Shown here piece by piece: positions 1 through 8,875 of a DNA stretch of 64,000 bases. Every line of letters starts with the position of its first letter. Within the stretch, counting starts at the first letter, position 1. The stretch is from NCBI RefSeq assembly GCF_027923905.1, contig NZ_AP026966.1:1303001-1367000 (forward strand), in the 5' to 3' direction. The DNA comes from Massilia varians. GTDB lineage: Bacteria > Pseudomonadota > Gammaproteobacteria > Burkholderiales > Burkholderiaceae_D. The notes below the pieces were generated by a model. That model was not told the origin of the DNA and did no database searches. It was given only the letters and a program-made list of their open reading frames with translations. A program made the translations under genes and the position numbers.

Positions 1-689
1 CGCTGTTCATCTTCGTATGCATCCAGGGCGCCTTCGGCGCCTGGACCGTTACCCTCAAGCTGCAGCCGGTGATCGTGACCATCCACTTGCTGCTGGGCAT
101 GGGCCTGCTGGCCCTGCTGACCTGGCTCGGCGGGCGCGAAGACTACCTGATGCACAAACCGCCACGCGCCGGCGACGATGCCGCGCTGCGCGGCATCCGC
201 ACCCTGGCGCTGCTGGCGGCGGTCGTGATCACCGTGCAGATCGCGCTGGGCGGGTGGGTGAGTACTAACTACGCAACCCTGGCCTGCGATGAATTCCCGC
301 TGTGCGATGGCCGGGTGGTGCCGGAGATGGACTTCGAGCACGGCTTCCACCTGTGGCGCGAGCTGGGCAAGACGGCGGCGGGCCACTACCTGCCGTTCTC
401 GGCCCTGGTGGCGATTCACTGGGTGCACCGCAACTTTGCCATCCTGGTCGTCGCCGTCGTCGGCCTGCTGGCCTGGCGCGCATGGCGCCACCCCTATCTG
501 GCCAAACACGCCAAATGGCTGGCCGGGGTGCTGGTCGTCCAGCTGCTGACCGGGGTGGCCACGGTCTACTTCGACTTCCCGCTCGCTATTGCCGTAATGC
601 ATAACGCAGGGGCGGCCCTGCTGGTCCTGCTCGTGACCATGCTAAACTATCGGGTGAATCAGCAACTTGAAGTGAACCGCGCCGGATGA
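1..689 (+). CDS. ctaA: Haem A synthase, COX15/CtaA family (5' partial)
   Basis: Converts haem O to haem A in the inner membrane for aa3-type cytochrome oxidase. The reading frame is open from base 3, so the gene starts before the window; about 229 C-terminal residues are present. Visible family signatures are [32 protein letters not shown] and AVMHNAGAA; the last two carry the conserved histidines of the second haem-binding half. Several hydrophobic helices alternate with short loops. The stop codon lies 92 bases before the chosen ctaB start, and a possible earlier ctaB start (686) would overlap it as ATGA. Context with ctaB and SCO supports a cytochrome oxidase biogenesis operon. Confidence 0.93.
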   Translation, partial: LFIFVCIQGAFGAWTVTLKLQPVIVTIHLLLGMGLLALLTWLGGREDYLMHKPPRAGDDAALRGIRTLALLAAVVITVQIALGGWVSTNYATLACDEFPLCDGRVVPEMDFEHGFHLWRELGKTAAGHYLPFSALVAIHWVHRNFAILVVAVVGLLAWRAWRHPYLAKHAKWLAGVLVVQLLTGVATVYFDFPLAIAVMHNAGAALLVLLVTMLNYRVNQQLEVNRAG

Positions 690-781
690 GCAGGGACATG
701 CGCCTCGACGAGGGCCGCGACCTGGCCGGTGCGACCGCGACCGCGGCCCTGCCGCGGTTCGAGCCCTCACGCCCCCCATCG

Positions 782-1675
782 ATGACGACCCAGACAGCCC
801 TCCATAGACCCCCGAACCGCGTTTCCCAGTACTGGGCCCTGACCAAACCACGGGTGACGCAGCTGGCCGTGTTCTGCGCGGTGATCGGGATGTTCCTTGC
901 CACCGACGGTTTCCCGGGCTGGCAGGTGCTGGTTGCCGGTACCGCCGGCATCTGGCTGCTGGCGGGCGCGGCCTTTGCCGTGAACTGCCTGGTGGAGGCG
1001 GAGATCGACGCGCGCATGGCGCGCACCGCCCGCCGCGCCACCGCCATGGGCGAGCTCACCAGCACCCAGACGATCATCTTTTCGACGATCATCGGCGGCC
1101 TGGGCATGGGCGTGCTGTATTTCCTTGTCAATCCGCTCACCATGTGGCTGACCTTCGTGACCTTCGTCGGTTATGCGTTCATCTACACCATGCTGCTCAA
1201 GCCGGCCACGCCGCAGAACATCGTCATCGGCGGGCTGTCGGGCGCCATGCCGCCAGCCCTGGGCTGGGCCGCGGTTGCCAATGAAGTGCCGATGGAAGCC
1301 TGGCTGCTGGTGCTCATCATCTTCGTCTGGACCCCGCCGCACTTCTGGGTGCTGGCCATGTACCGCCGCGAAGACTACGCCCGCTCCGGCCTGCCGATGC
1401 TGCCGATTACCCATGGCATGGCGTACACCGGCCTGCAGGTGTGGCTGTACACCATCGCGCTGGCGGCGACCACCCTGATGCCCTTCGCCGTCGGCATGAG
1501 CGGCCTGATCTACCTGGCCGCGGCCGTCGTGCTCAACGCGATCTTCCTGCGCCACTCGTGGCGTGTGCACAAGCATTACAGCGACATGGCTGCGCGTAAT
1601 GCCTTTACCTGGTCCATCGTCTACCTGTCGCTGCTGTTCGCCGCGCTGCTCGTCGATCATTACTTCAAGTTCTGA
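782..1675 (+). CDS. ctaB: Protohaem IX farnesyltransferase (haem O synthase)
   Basis: UbiA-family integral membrane prenyltransferase that adds farnesyl to haem B, giving haem O, the substrate of the upstream CtaA. The 297-residue form starts [12 protein letters not shown] and matches the usual family length. The polyprenyl-diphosphate motif is seen as [18 protein letters not shown], followed by about nine hydrophobic segments; the second conserved loop [15 protein letters not shown] is present. The frame is also open back to an ATG at 686 that overlaps the ctaA stop; that start would add 32 residues of poor-quality N-terminus (329 aa). I prefer 782 on length, but neither start has a clear Shine-Dalgarno. 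SCO follows 2 bases after the stop. Confidence 0.93.
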   Translation: MTTQTALHRPPNRVSQYWALTKPRVTQLAVFCAVIGMFLATDGFPGWQVLVAGTAGIWLLAGAAFAVNCLVEAEIDARMARTARRATAMGELTSTQTIIFSTIIGGLGMGVLYFLVNPLTMWLTFVTFVGYAFIYTMLLKPATPQNIVIGGLSGAMPPALGWAAVANEVPMEAWLLVLIIFVWTPPHFWVLAMYRREDYARSGLPMLPITHGMAYTGLQVWLYTIALAATTLMPFAVGMSGLIYLAAAVVLNAIFLRHSWRVHKHYSDMAARNAFTWSIVYLSLLFAALLVDHYFKF

Positions 1676-1677
1676 CC

Positions 1678-2268
1678 ATGAAAAAACTGCTGACCGCCCT
1701 GATGCTGTCCGCGGCGGTGCTGGCCGCCGGCTGCGACAAGCTGTCCACCAAGACCCCGGCCTTCGTCAATACCGACATCACCGGTCTCGATTACGCCAAG
1801 GGCTTCTCGCTCACCGACCACACCGGCAAGCCACGCACGCTGCAGGACTTCCGCGGCAAGCTGGTGGTGGTGTTCTTCGGTTATACCCAGTGCCCGGACG
1901 TGTGCCCGACCACGATGGCCAAGATGGCTACCGTGATGAAGGAACTCGGCCCGGCAAGCAAGGACGTGCAGGTGCTGTTCATCACGCTCGACCCGGAGCG
2001 CGACACCCAAGAACTGCTCAATGCCTACGTGCCGGCCTTCCACCCGAGCTTTATCGGCCTGCGCGGCGACGCCGAGGCCACCGCGCGCACCGCCAAGGAA
2101 TTCAAGGTGTTCTACGCCAAGACGCCGTCCGGCGACGACCCGAAGAACTACACCGTGGACCACATGACCGGCAGCTACGTGTTCGACCGCGAGGGCAGGG
2201 TGCGCCTGCTGGTGCGCCACGAAGCCGAGCCGGGCGCGATCGCATCGGACCTGCGCCAGCTGCTGTAA
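1678..2268 (+). CDS. SCO1/SenC-family copper chaperone lipoprotein
   Basis: Thioredoxin-fold protein of the SCO family, which delivers copper to the CuA centre of cytochrome oxidase subunit II. The 196-residue product begins with a lipoprotein signal peptide whose lipobox LAAGC places the lipidated cysteine at residue 19, so it is anchored to a membrane outside the cytoplasm. The copper ligands are visible: CPDVC (C72, C76) and the distal histidine H162 in DHMTGSYVF. It follows ctaB by 2 bases, closing the ctaA-ctaB-sco oxidase assembly operon. Confidence 0.93.
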   Translation: MKKLLTALMLSAAVLAAGCDKLSTKTPAFVNTDITGLDYAKGFSLTDHTGKPRTLQDFRGKLVVVFFGYTQCPDVCPTTMAKMATVMKELGPASKDVQVLFITLDPERDTQELLNAYVPAFHPSFIGLRGDAEATARTAKEFKVFYAKTPSGDDPKNYTVDHMTGSYVFDREGRVRLLVRHEAEPGAIASDLRQLL

Positions 2269-2310
2269 GCGCCCCTGCTTCCGAGTCATCCTTAAATCGT
2301 CTCCTGTTAT

Positions 2311-2328
2311 GATGGTGTAAACACCATC
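2311..2328. promoter_or_regulatory. Perfect 8-bp inverted repeat, candidate operator
   Basis: GATGGTGT-AA-ACACCATC, two perfect 8-base arms around AA, ends 13 bases before the ATG of the AI-2E-type transporter. A -10-like TATGAT (2308-2313) overlaps its left edge. Position and symmetry suggest a repressor operator; the binding protein is unknown. As RNA it could also hide the ribosome binding site region. Confidence 0.4.
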
Positions 2329-2341
2329 TGACAGGGACGGC

Positions 2342-3421
2342 ATGGAACAAGGCCAAGGCAGGAACTACACCCGCATCGCCATAGTCGTCCTGCTGACGCT
2401 GGGCTGCCTCTACGTCCTCAAGCCTTTCCTGGCCGCGATCCTGTTCGCGGCCTGCGTCGTGATTTCCTCCTGGCCGCTGTACCTGCGCCTGCAGGTCGCC
2501 ATGCGCGGTCACCGCACCCTGGCGGCGCTGACCATGACGCTGTCGCTCACCCTGCTCGTCATCATCCCGCTGTCGATGGTCGCCTACAACCTGGCCGACG
2601 ACGTCGCCAGGGGCTTCAGCGAACTGCGCACCGCGGTCGAGCACCGCGAACTGATTCCGCCGACCTGGATACGCGAACTGCCGCTGGTGGGCGCAACGGT
2701 CGACAACTACCTGCGCGAGCTGGTCGCCAGTCGCGAGCAGATGATCGCGCTGGCCCAGCGCATGCTGGAGCCGGCGCGGCGCTACCTGATTGCCGGCGGC
2801 CTGATGCTGGGCAACGGCGTGGTCCAGCTCAGCCTGGCCGCTTTCGTCAGCTTTTTTTTCTACCGCGACGGCAAGGCCCTGCTCGAGGTGATCGCAGTGA
2901 CCATGCGCCGCGTGATGGGCGAGGGCGCCGAATCGGTCGCCAACACGGTCAGCCAGACGGTGCGCGGCGTCATGTACGGCCTGCTCGGCACCGCGCTGGC
3001 GCAGGCGGTGGTGGCGGCGGTCGGCTTCACCATCGCGGGCGTGCCGGCGGTGCCGTTGCTGTCGGTGATGGTCTTCATCTCGTCCCTGATCCCGGTCGGC
3101 CCGCCCCTCATCTGGGGCGGCGCGGCCTTCTGGCTGTTCCTGCAGCACGAGACCGGCTGGGCGATCTTCATGGTGATCTGGGGGACCTTCCTGATCAGCG
3201 GCGTCGACAACGTCGTGCGCCCCATGCTGATCAGCCGCGGCAGCAGCCTGCCCTTCCTGCTCACCCTGCTGGGCGTGCTGGGCGGCTTGATCGCCTTCGG
3301 CTTCGTCGGCATGTTCATCGGGCCGACCCTGCTGGCGGTCGGCTACTCCCTGATGACCGATTGGACCGGCACGCCCGACCGGGTGATCCGGCAGGACACC
3401 AACGGCGAGGGTCAGGTCTGA
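2342..3421 (+). CDS. AI-2E family transporter (PerM/YdiK type)
   Basis: Polytopic inner-membrane protein of the AI-2E exporter-like family (PF01594), 359 residues, the usual length. Hydrophobic helices occupy roughly residues 10-50, 60-90, 150-180 and most of 210-345, with a soluble loop at about 95-150 as in the family. Substrate is unknown; family members have been linked to autoinducer export and to Na+/H+ antiport. The C-terminus (GEGQV) and the TGA stop are encoded by the left arm of an intergenic repeat, so the last residues are probably not ancestral. A palindromic operator candidate precedes the gene. The gene to the right is convergent. Confidence 0.85.
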   Translation: MEQGQGRNYTRIAIVVLLTLGCLYVLKPFLAAILFAACVVISSWPLYLRLQVAMRGHRTLAALTMTLSLTLLVIIPLSMVAYNLADDVARGFSELRTAVEHRELIPPTWIRELPLVGATVDNYLRELVASREQMIALAQRMLEPARRYLIAGGLMLGNGVVQLSLAAFVSFFFYRDGKALLEVIAVTMRRVMGEGAESVANTVSQTVRGVMYGLLGTALAQAVVAAVGFTIAGVPAVPLLSVMVFISSLIPVGPPLIWGGAAFWLFLQHETGWAIFMVIWGTFLISGVDNVVRPMLISRGSSLPFLLTLLGVLGGLIAFGFVGMFIGPTLLAVGYSLMTDWTGTPDRVIRQDTNGEGQV

Positions 3422-3484
3422 CATTCGGACACGGCCTCATCAACACCAATGTTGAGTCCGTGTCTTAATGTCAGACCTGACCCC
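3409..3484. repeat. Intergenic inverted repeat, GGGTCAGGTCTGACATT family, copy 1
   Basis: Arms GGGTCAGGTCTGACATT..GACACGG (3409-3434) and its complement (3458-3484) pair over about 26 bases with two mismatches around a 23-base loop. A second copy lies at 12174-12259. This copy sits between convergent genes, and its left arm supplies the stop codon of the AI-2E transporter. Each arm itself holds the near-palindrome GGTCAGGTCTGACA. The structure resembles REP doublets (REPINs) mobilised by RAYT transposases; no transposase gene is in the window. Confidence 0.85.
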
Positions 3485-3494
3485 GATGACTCCT

Positions 3495-4250
3495 TTAAAT
3501 TCGCGGCAGCAAGGCCTTGCGCTTGGCGCGCGCCCGGATGTTCAGCGCTTCCACCGCCAGCGAGAAGGCCATCGCGGCGTAGATATAGCCTTTCGGGATC
3601 TCCGCTTCGAAGGCTTCCGCGGTCAGCGCCATGCCGACCATCACCAGGAAGGCCAGCGCCAGCACCTTGACGGAAGGGTGGCGGTCGACGAAGTCGCCGA
3701 TCGGCTTGGCCGCGACCAGCATCACCAGCACGGAAAAGATCACGGCCGCCACCATCACGCTGATCTGGTCCACCATGCCCACCGCGGTGATGACCGAATC
3801 GAGCGAGAACACGATGTCGATCACCGCGATCTGGCCGATAATGTTCCAGAACAGCTTGTTGGTCGCCGCGGCCGCCGCGGCGGTGCCGGCCACGTCCTGC
3901 GGCCCGGCCTGGTCCTTGGCTTCCACCTCGACGAAGATCTCGTGCGACGCCTTGTAGAGCAGGAACAGGCCGCCGAACAGCAGCACCAGGTCGCGCCCGC
4001 TGATGCCCTGGCCGAACACGTTGAACAGGTCCGCGGTCAGGCCCATCACCCAGCTCAGGGAGAACAGCAGCAGCAGGCGCGAGACCATGGCGAAGCCCAG
4101 GCCCAGGCGCCTTGCCTTGTCGCGCATCTCGGGCGGCAGGCGGCCGACCAGGATCGAAATGAAGATGATGTTGTCGACCCCGAGCACGATCTCGAGGGCA
4201 CTCAGCATGAAGAAGGCGATCCAGACGTTCGGGTCCGCTAGCAGTTCCAT
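3495..4250 (-). CDS. TerC family integral membrane protein (no CBS domains)
   Basis: TerC-family membrane protein (PF03741), 251 residues, with about seven helices. Family hallmarks are EIVLGVDNIIFI near residue 20 and [18 protein letters not shown] near residue 145; the acidic residues in these two helices are the proposed metal site. Characterised relatives (Alx, MeeF, MeeY) export Mn2+, which is the likeliest role, but the substrate is not shown by the sequence. It is the short form lacking the CBS-CorC tail seen in the paralogue at 27408. The HIT gene lies 84 bases upstream on the same strand; no manganese riboswitch is visible in that gap. Confidence 0.9.
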   Translation of the reverse strand: MELLADPNVWIAFFMLSALEIVLGVDNIIFISILVGRLPPEMRDKARRLGLGFAMVSRLLLLFSLSWVMGLTADLFNVFGQGISGRDLVLLFGGLFLLYKASHEIFVEVEAKDQAGPQDVAGTAAAAAATNKLFWNIIGQIAVIDIVFSLDSVITAVGMVDQISVMVAAVIFSVLVMLVAAKPIGDFVDRHPSVKVLALAFLVMVGMALTAEAFEAEIPKGYIYAAMAFSLAVEALNIRARAKRKALLPRI

Positions 4251-4334
4251 GGCCGCTCCGTTGTAAAAAAGCTCATGGTAGCAGCCTCCGGTTTTATGCA
4301 GAGCGCGTCCGACCCGGCGCCGGCGGATGCCGTG

Positions 4335-4757
4335 TCAGGCGGGCAGGGCGGCGACGATGCGGGCGGCGATCTCGCGCAACTGTTCCGTATCCGCCGGCAC
4401 CGCGGCGTGCGGCTTCAGCAGCCCCGCCTGCGCGCGCGGCACGATGTGGAAGTGGACGTGCGGCACGGTCTGTCCCGCCGCGCTGCCGTTGAACTGGGCG
4501 ACCATGATGCCCGGCGCGCCCATTGCGGCCTTGACCGCGGCCGCCACCTTCTTGGTAGTACGGATGCTGGCCGCAGCGGCCTCATCGGACAGGCCGAACA
4601 GCTCGACGGCCGGCTCTTTCGGCAGCACCAGCACATGGCCCGGGGCCTGGGGCATGATGTCCATGATGGCGAGCGTGTGCTCGTCTTCGTAGACCTTGAT
4701 GCAGGGCAGTTCGCCGCGCAGGATGCGGGCAAACGGGTTGTGGGAATCGTATTCCAT
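4335..4757 (-). CDS. HIT family nucleotide hydrolase
   Basis: Histidine-triad protein of 140 residues, the usual length for HinT/Fhit-like cytoplasmic phosphoramidases or dinucleotide hydrolases. The catalytic triad is seen in QTVPHVHFHIVPR (H100, H102, H104), with the upstream FARILRGELPCIKVYEDE segment typical of HIT proteins. The precise substrate cannot be told from sequence. It is transcribed with or just ahead of the TerC gene on the minus strand; the next upstream gene, the hybrid kinase, ends 44 bases away. Confidence 0.92.
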   Translation of the reverse strand: MEYDSHNPFARILRGELPCIKVYEDEHTLAIMDIMPQAPGHVLVLPKEPAVELFGLSDEAAAASIRTTKKVAAAVKAAMGAPGIMVAQFNGSAAGQTVPHVHFHIVPRAQAGLLKPHAAVPADTEQLREIAARIVAALPA

Positions 4758-4801
4758 GGATAGCTCGTCGACGCATCGGGTTCAATGGATGCGCCATTCT
4801 C

Positions 4802-6382
4802 TCATGACGGGCCGCCTGAGCCCAGCACGCTGCGCAGCCGCTCGAAGTCGATCGGCTTGGTCAGATGGTGGTCGAAGCCGGCGTCGAAGGCGCGCTGGCG
4901 GTCCTTTTCCTGGCCCCAGCCGGTGGCGGCGATCAGGCGCATGTGCCGGCCCGCGGTCGTCGCACGCAGGCGCCGCGCCAGCTCGTAGCCGTTCAGGTCC
5001 GGCAGGCCGATGTCGAGCAGGGCGACTTCCGGCGCGAATTCCTGGGCCATGGCCAGGGCCGCGCCGGCGCTGTGGGCCGCGCGCACTTCGCAGCCGAAGG
5101 TTTCCAGCGCCATCAGGAGCATCTCGGCGGCGTCGGCATTGTCGTCCACCACCAGGATGCGCGCCGCAACCGGCGCGGGCGCCGCCGCCGCCGCTTCCGG
5201 CAGCCTCGCGACCGGGGCCAGCGGCAGGCGCACCGTGAAGCAGCTGCCCCGGCCTTCGCCCTCGCTCTCGGCGCCGATCGTCCCGCCATGCAGTTCCACG
5301 ATGCCGCGCACCAGCGACAGCCCGATCCCCAGCCCGCCGCGCGATCGCTGCAGCGCTGGCTCCAGCTGCGAGAACATGTCGAACACGGTCGCCAGCGCGT
5401 GGCGCGGCAGGCCGATGCCGTTGTCGCGCACAGCCAACAGGGCCATGCCCTCGTCGACCGCGAGCGAGAGCGCGATGCGTCCGCCGTCGGGCGTGTACTT
5501 GGCGGCGTTGGTGAGCAGATTGACCACCACCTGGTTGATGCGCGTGGGATCGGCATCGACCGTGACCGGATGCGGCGGCAGCGTGACTTCCAGCCGGTGT
5601 CCCGCCTGTTCCATCAGCCCCGCGGTGTCGCACACGGCGGCGCGCACGAGCACGGGCAGGTCCACCGCCTCGCGCCGCAGTTCCATCTTGTCCTGGGTGA
5701 TGCGCGAGACCTCCATCAGGTCGTCGACCAGGTGGGTCAGGTGGTGCAGCTGGCGGTCGAACACCGACAGCAGGCGCTGGCCGGTGCTTTCGGCCGCCGT
5801 GGTATGGCGCATCACTTCGAGCGCGCTGCGCAGCGGCGCCAGCGGGTTGCGCAGCTCGTGCGATAGCGTGGCCAGGAATTCGTCCTTGCGCCGGTCGGCC
5901 TCGGACAGTGCGGCGTTGACGGCCTGCAGCTGCAGTTCGGCGCCGCGGCGCGCTTCCAGCGCCTCCTCGGCGGCGCGGCGCGCATTGCGCAGCTCGCGCT
6001 CGTAGGACTGGCGCTCGCTGGCCATGAACAGGGCCCACTGGTCGCGGACGGCACCGCCGCTCTGGCCGGCTTCGCGCCGCCGTACGATGTTGACCAGCAT
6101 CGGCAGGCGGGTGCCGTCGCGGTGGCGCAGGTCGATCTGCAGTTCCGCCACCGAACCGCGCGCCTGCAGTACCGGCTCGCAGTGGGTGTGGTGGAACAGG
6201 CGCGCGCCGACGGTCATCAGGTCCTGGATGCGCACGATCCCGGCCAGTTCCGCCGGCGTGAAGCCCAGCCATCCGCAGGCGGTCGCGTTGGTGTGCAGCA
6301 GCAGGCCGTCGGCGTCGGCCAACAGCAGGCCGCAGGGAGCGTCGTCGTACAGCGCGTCAAGGGAAGTGGCGGCGCTGAGCAT
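4802..6382 (-). CDS. Hybrid histidine kinase, PAS - HisKA - HATPase - receiver
   Basis: A 526-residue soluble sensor kinase with no membrane segments. An N-terminal PAS domain covers about residues 5-110; a helical linker follows (about 120-165); the HisKA box is SHELRNPLAP with phospho-accepting H175; the HATPase domain (about 285-395) shows NLLTNAAKYTPDGG and DNGIGLP; the C-terminal receiver (about 405-522) starts ILVVDDNADA and has phospho-accepting Asp in LLDIGLPDLNG and lysine in LTKPID. No output domain exists, so signalling must pass by phosphotransfer to another protein. The start codon is four bases after the stop of a 27-residue ORF, and its only Shine-Dalgarno-like bases (GAGG) are inside that ORF's end, suggesting coupled translation. 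Confidence 0.92.
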   Translation of the reverse strand: MLSAATSLDALYDDAPCGLLLADADGLLLHTNATACGWLGFTPAELAGIVRIQDLMTVGARLFHHTHCEPVLQARGSVAELQIDLRHRDGTRLPMLVNIVRRREAGQSGGAVRDQWALFMASERQSYERELRNARRAAEEALEARRGAELQLQAVNAALSEADRRKDEFLATLSHELRNPLAPLRSALEVMRHTTAAESTGQRLLSVFDRQLHHLTHLVDDLMEVSRITQDKMELRREAVDLPVLVRAAVCDTAGLMEQAGHRLEVTLPPHPVTVDADPTRINQVVVNLLTNAAKYTPDGGRIALSLAVDEGMALLAVRDNGIGLPRHALATVFDMFSQLEPALQRSRGGLGIGLSLVRGIVELHGGTIGAESEGEGRGSCFTVRLPLAPVARLPEAAAAAPAPVAARILVVDDNADAAEMLLMALETFGCEVRAAHSAGAALAMAQEFAPEVALLDIGLPDLNGYELARRLRATTAGRHMRLIAATGWGQEKDRQRAFDAGFDHHLTKPIDFERLRSVLGSGGPS

Positions 6383-6386
6383 GGCC

Positions 6387-6470
6387 TCAGTCCAGGGCCG
6401 GGAAGGCGTCGATCGCGCGCGCGCCGGTGATGGGCGCGCCGATGTTGTTGCAGACTTGCAGGGACATCAT
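6387..6470 (-). CDS. Short ORF (27 residues) in front of the hybrid kinase
   Basis: The minus strand reads from ATG at 6470 (or the adjacent ATG at 6467) to TGA at 6387, starting MMSLQVCNNIGAPITG and ending IDAFPALD. It is preceded by a strong ribosome binding site, ACGAGGAGCC directly before the ATG, much better than that of the kinase gene, which begins four bases after the stop. I recognise no family. It could be a real small protein, possibly a partner or ligand peptide, or only a leader that couples translation of the kinase. Its codon use is GC-rich like its neighbours. Confidence 0.45.
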   Translation of the reverse strand: MMSLQVCNNIGAPITGARAIDAFPALD

Positions 6471-6572
6471 GGCTCCTCGTGGTTGCTACCGCCGGGAATC
6501 CCGTCGCCCACGAGTATGCGTCAGGAATATTGCAAGCGCAACAACTTTATGGACGCCCCAGGCGCAAACGTG

Positions 6573-7919
6573 TCAGTCGCGCTCGTCGTGTCCGTCTTCG
6601 CGCTCTCCCTTCGGGAAGACCTTCACCAGGAGAATGCGCGGACCGTTCATCTTCTTGACCACCACGTCGAAGTGAGGGAAGCCGATGCGCTGGCCCTGCT
6701 TGGGGATGTCGCCCAGCTTGGCCATCAAGAGGCCACCCACCGATTCGACGTCGTCCAGGCCCATCTCCTCGTTGTCGATGTCGATCCCGAGCAGGCGCTC
6801 GAGTGAGAAGATCGGCAGGCTGGCCTTGCCGATCCAGGTGCCGTCGGGCTGGGACATCCAGTCGTTCTCGTTCATGCGGAACTCGTCGCGGATCTCGCCC
6901 ACCATGGCGCCCAGCAGGTTGTCGAGCGTAATGAAGCCGACCGGGCGCTTGCCCTTTTCGCCGATCAGGGCGAAGTGCGGAGCGCCGCTCTTGAAGCGCC
7001 GGAAGATGTCCTGCGCCTTGGTGCGCGCCGAGATGGTCTCGACCGGACGCAGGTGCTGGGTCAGGTCGGTGATGGCGCGGCCGGCCTGCTGGGCGAAGAA
7101 CAGGTCCTTCAGGTGGATCACGCCCAGCACTTCCTCGCCTTCCTCGTCGAAATAAGGGTAGCGCGAGAAGCGGTTGCGGCGCACCGTCTCCATGTTTTCC
7201 TCGAGCGAACGGCTGGCGTACAGCGCGCTGACCTCGTTGATCGGCCGCATCAGGTCGGACACGGCGAGCTGGGTGAAGTCGAGCGACTGCGCCAGGATGT
7301 TGCGTTCGTCGTTCGTGAATTTCTCGCCCGGCGCGCTGGTGTTGGAGCGCAGGATCATCTTCAGCTCGTCGGTCGAGTAATGGGTCTCGTGGCTGCCGCT
7401 GCCGGCCAGGCCGGCTACCCGCAGCACCATGTTGGCGCTGGCGTTGAGCAGGGCGATGGCCGGATACATCGCCCAGTAGAAGGCGTACAGCGGAATGGCG
7501 CACCATAGCGCCACCGCTTCCGGCAGGCGGATCGCGAGCGACTTGGGCGCCAGTTCGCCGACCACGATGTGCAGGAAGGAGATGACCGAGAACGCCACCA
7601 CGAAGGAAACGCCGTGGATCAGCTCGGGCGAGGTGACGCCCAGTAAAGCGAACACGGGTTCGAGCAGGCTGGCGAAGGCCGGTTCGCCGACCCAGCCCAG
7701 GCCCAGCGACGCCAGGGTGATGCCGAGCTGGCAGGCGGAGAGGTAGGCGTCGAGCTGGCCATGGACCTTGCCGAGGATGCGTCCGCGCAGGCCCGTGGTC
7801 TTGGCGATGGCATGGACGCGGGTCTTGCGCAACGTGACGATGCTGAATTCAGCCGCCACGTAGAAGCCGTTCAGCGCCACCAGGAACAGGGCGAGAACGA
7901 CAAACAGAAAGTTTTCCAT
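6573..7919 (-). CDS. CNNM/CorC (hemolysin TlyC-like) transporter-associated protein
   Basis: Membrane protein of the CNNM (DUF21) - CBS pair - CorC_HlyC family, linked to Mg2+/Co2+ export. With the ATG at 7919 it has 448 residues: three to four helices in about residues 1-190 (including NGFYVAAEFSIV), a CBS pair at about 205-330 and the CorC_HlyC domain at about 345-435. A TTG 27 bases further upstream would add nine residues; I prefer the ATG because MENFLFVVLAL is a normal family start. The label hemolysin is historical. The gene is followed within 110 bases by the short ORF and kinase on the same strand. Confidence 0.9.
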   Translation of the reverse strand: MENFLFVVLALFLVALNGFYVAAEFSIVTLRKTRVHAIAKTTGLRGRILGKVHGQLDAYLSACQLGITLASLGLGWVGEPAFASLLEPVFALLGVTSPELIHGVSFVVAFSVISFLHIVVGELAPKSLAIRLPEAVALWCAIPLYAFYWAMYPAIALLNASANMVLRVAGLAGSGSHETHYSTDELKMILRSNTSAPGEKFTNDERNILAQSLDFTQLAVSDLMRPINEVSALYASRSLEENMETVRRNRFSRYPYFDEEGEEVLGVIHLKDLFFAQQAGRAITDLTQHLRPVETISARTKAQDIFRRFKSGAPHFALIGEKGKRPVGFITLDNLLGAMVGEIRDEFRMNENDWMSQPDGTWIGKASLPIFSLERLLGIDIDNEEMGLDDVESVGGLLMAKLGDIPKQGQRIGFPHFDVVVKKMNGPRILLVKVFPKGEREDGHDERD

Positions 7920-7966
7920 TGAAGAGATTTCGTTAAAAAATGGCAATAGCCGACATCATTGTACCG

Positions 7967-8875
7967 CTATGTACCCGCCAAGACGCCCTGATGGACGGCC
8001 GAGAGGATCGCTTCGACGGCCGGATGCTTGATCTTGCGCTCGTTCGAGATCGCATAGAAGTGCTCGCGCACCTGCGGGACCCGCCCGACCAGCAGCGCAT
8101 TGAACTGCTCCTCGAGGTCGTGGACCAGCGCGGCCGGAGCGAAGAACAGGCCCAGTCCGCGCCGGCCGAAGGTGTTGAGCAGGGCGTTGTCCATGAACTC
8201 GCCGACCACGTCGGGACGCACGCCCTGCAGCTCGAACCATTCGTCGATCTTGCCGCGCAAGGCATTATTGCGGGTCGGTAGCAGAAAGGGCGCGCCGTTC
8301 AGCGAGCGCGGAAAATCCGCGCCCCATTCCTTCACCAGGCCGGGCGCGCCGACCACGATGGTCTCGCTGTCGCTCAGCAGGTGGCTGAACACGCGCAGCG
8401 TCGTGCCCGAGCGCACCGCGCGGTCGGTCAGCACCACGTCGAGCTTGTGCAGGGCCAGGTCGGCCAGCAGCTCGTCGAATTCGCCTTCGTAGCAGACCAT
8501 GCGCACCGGACGCGGCAATTGGGTGGCGATCTCCAGGAAGCGGTAGGCGGTCAGCTTGGGCAGCGAATCGGAAATCCCCACCGTCAGGCGGGTGCGTGCG
8601 CTGTCGGATTCGGCCAGCGCTTCCTGCATCTGCTCTCCCAGAAGGAAGATCTGGTCGGCGTAGGACAAGGCCAGGCGCCCGGCCTCGGTTAAAGTCAGTC
8701 TCCGACCTTGCTGGGTGAACAAGGACTTGCCGAGGGACATTTCGAGCTGCGCCAGCTGGGTGCTGACGGTCTGGATCGCCAGGCCCAGGCGCTCGGCGGC
8801 GCGCGTGATGCTGCCTTCCTTGGCGACGACCCAGAAGTAGTACAGGTGACGGAAGTTCGGGGGACTATGGTTCAT
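7967..8875 (-). CDS. nhaR: LysR-type regulator NhaR
   Basis: LysR-family transcription factor of 302 residues. The N-terminal winged helix-turn-helix begins NFRHLYYFWVVAKEGSITR, the distinctive NhaR signature, and is followed by the effector-binding domain from about residue 90. NhaR of E. coli activates the Na+/H+ antiporter gene nhaA and other targets in response to Na+; no nhaA is present here, so targets are unknown. It is divergent from the DUF475-TerD operon across 160 bases, which makes that operon a plausible target by usual LysR logic; that is inference. It lies 47 bases upstream of the CNNM gene on the same strand. Confidence 0.88.
   Translation of the reverse strand: MNHSPPNFRHLYYFWVVAKEGSITRAAERLGLAIQTVSTQLAQLEMSLGKSLFTQQGRRLTLTEAGRLALSYADQIFLLGEQMQEALAESDSARTRLTVGISDSLPKLTAYRFLEIATQLPRPVRMVCYEGEFDELLADLALHKLDVVLTDRAVRSGTTLRVFSHLLSDSETIVVGAPGLVKEWGADFPRSLNGAPFLLPTRNNALRGKIDEWFELQGVRPDVVGEFMDNALLNTFGRRGLGLFFAPAALVHDLEEQFNALLVGRVPQVREHFYAISNERKIKHPAVEAILSAVHQGVLAGT

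Noticed and set aside
686..781. N-terminal extension of ctaB starting at an ATGA overlap with ctaA
   Set aside because: Possible, but it adds 32 low-quality residues to a protein whose usual length is reached from 782; kept only as an alternative.
6573..7919. Annotating the CNNM/CorC protein as a haemolysin
   Set aside because: The name is historical; the domains indicate an ion-transport-associated membrane protein.
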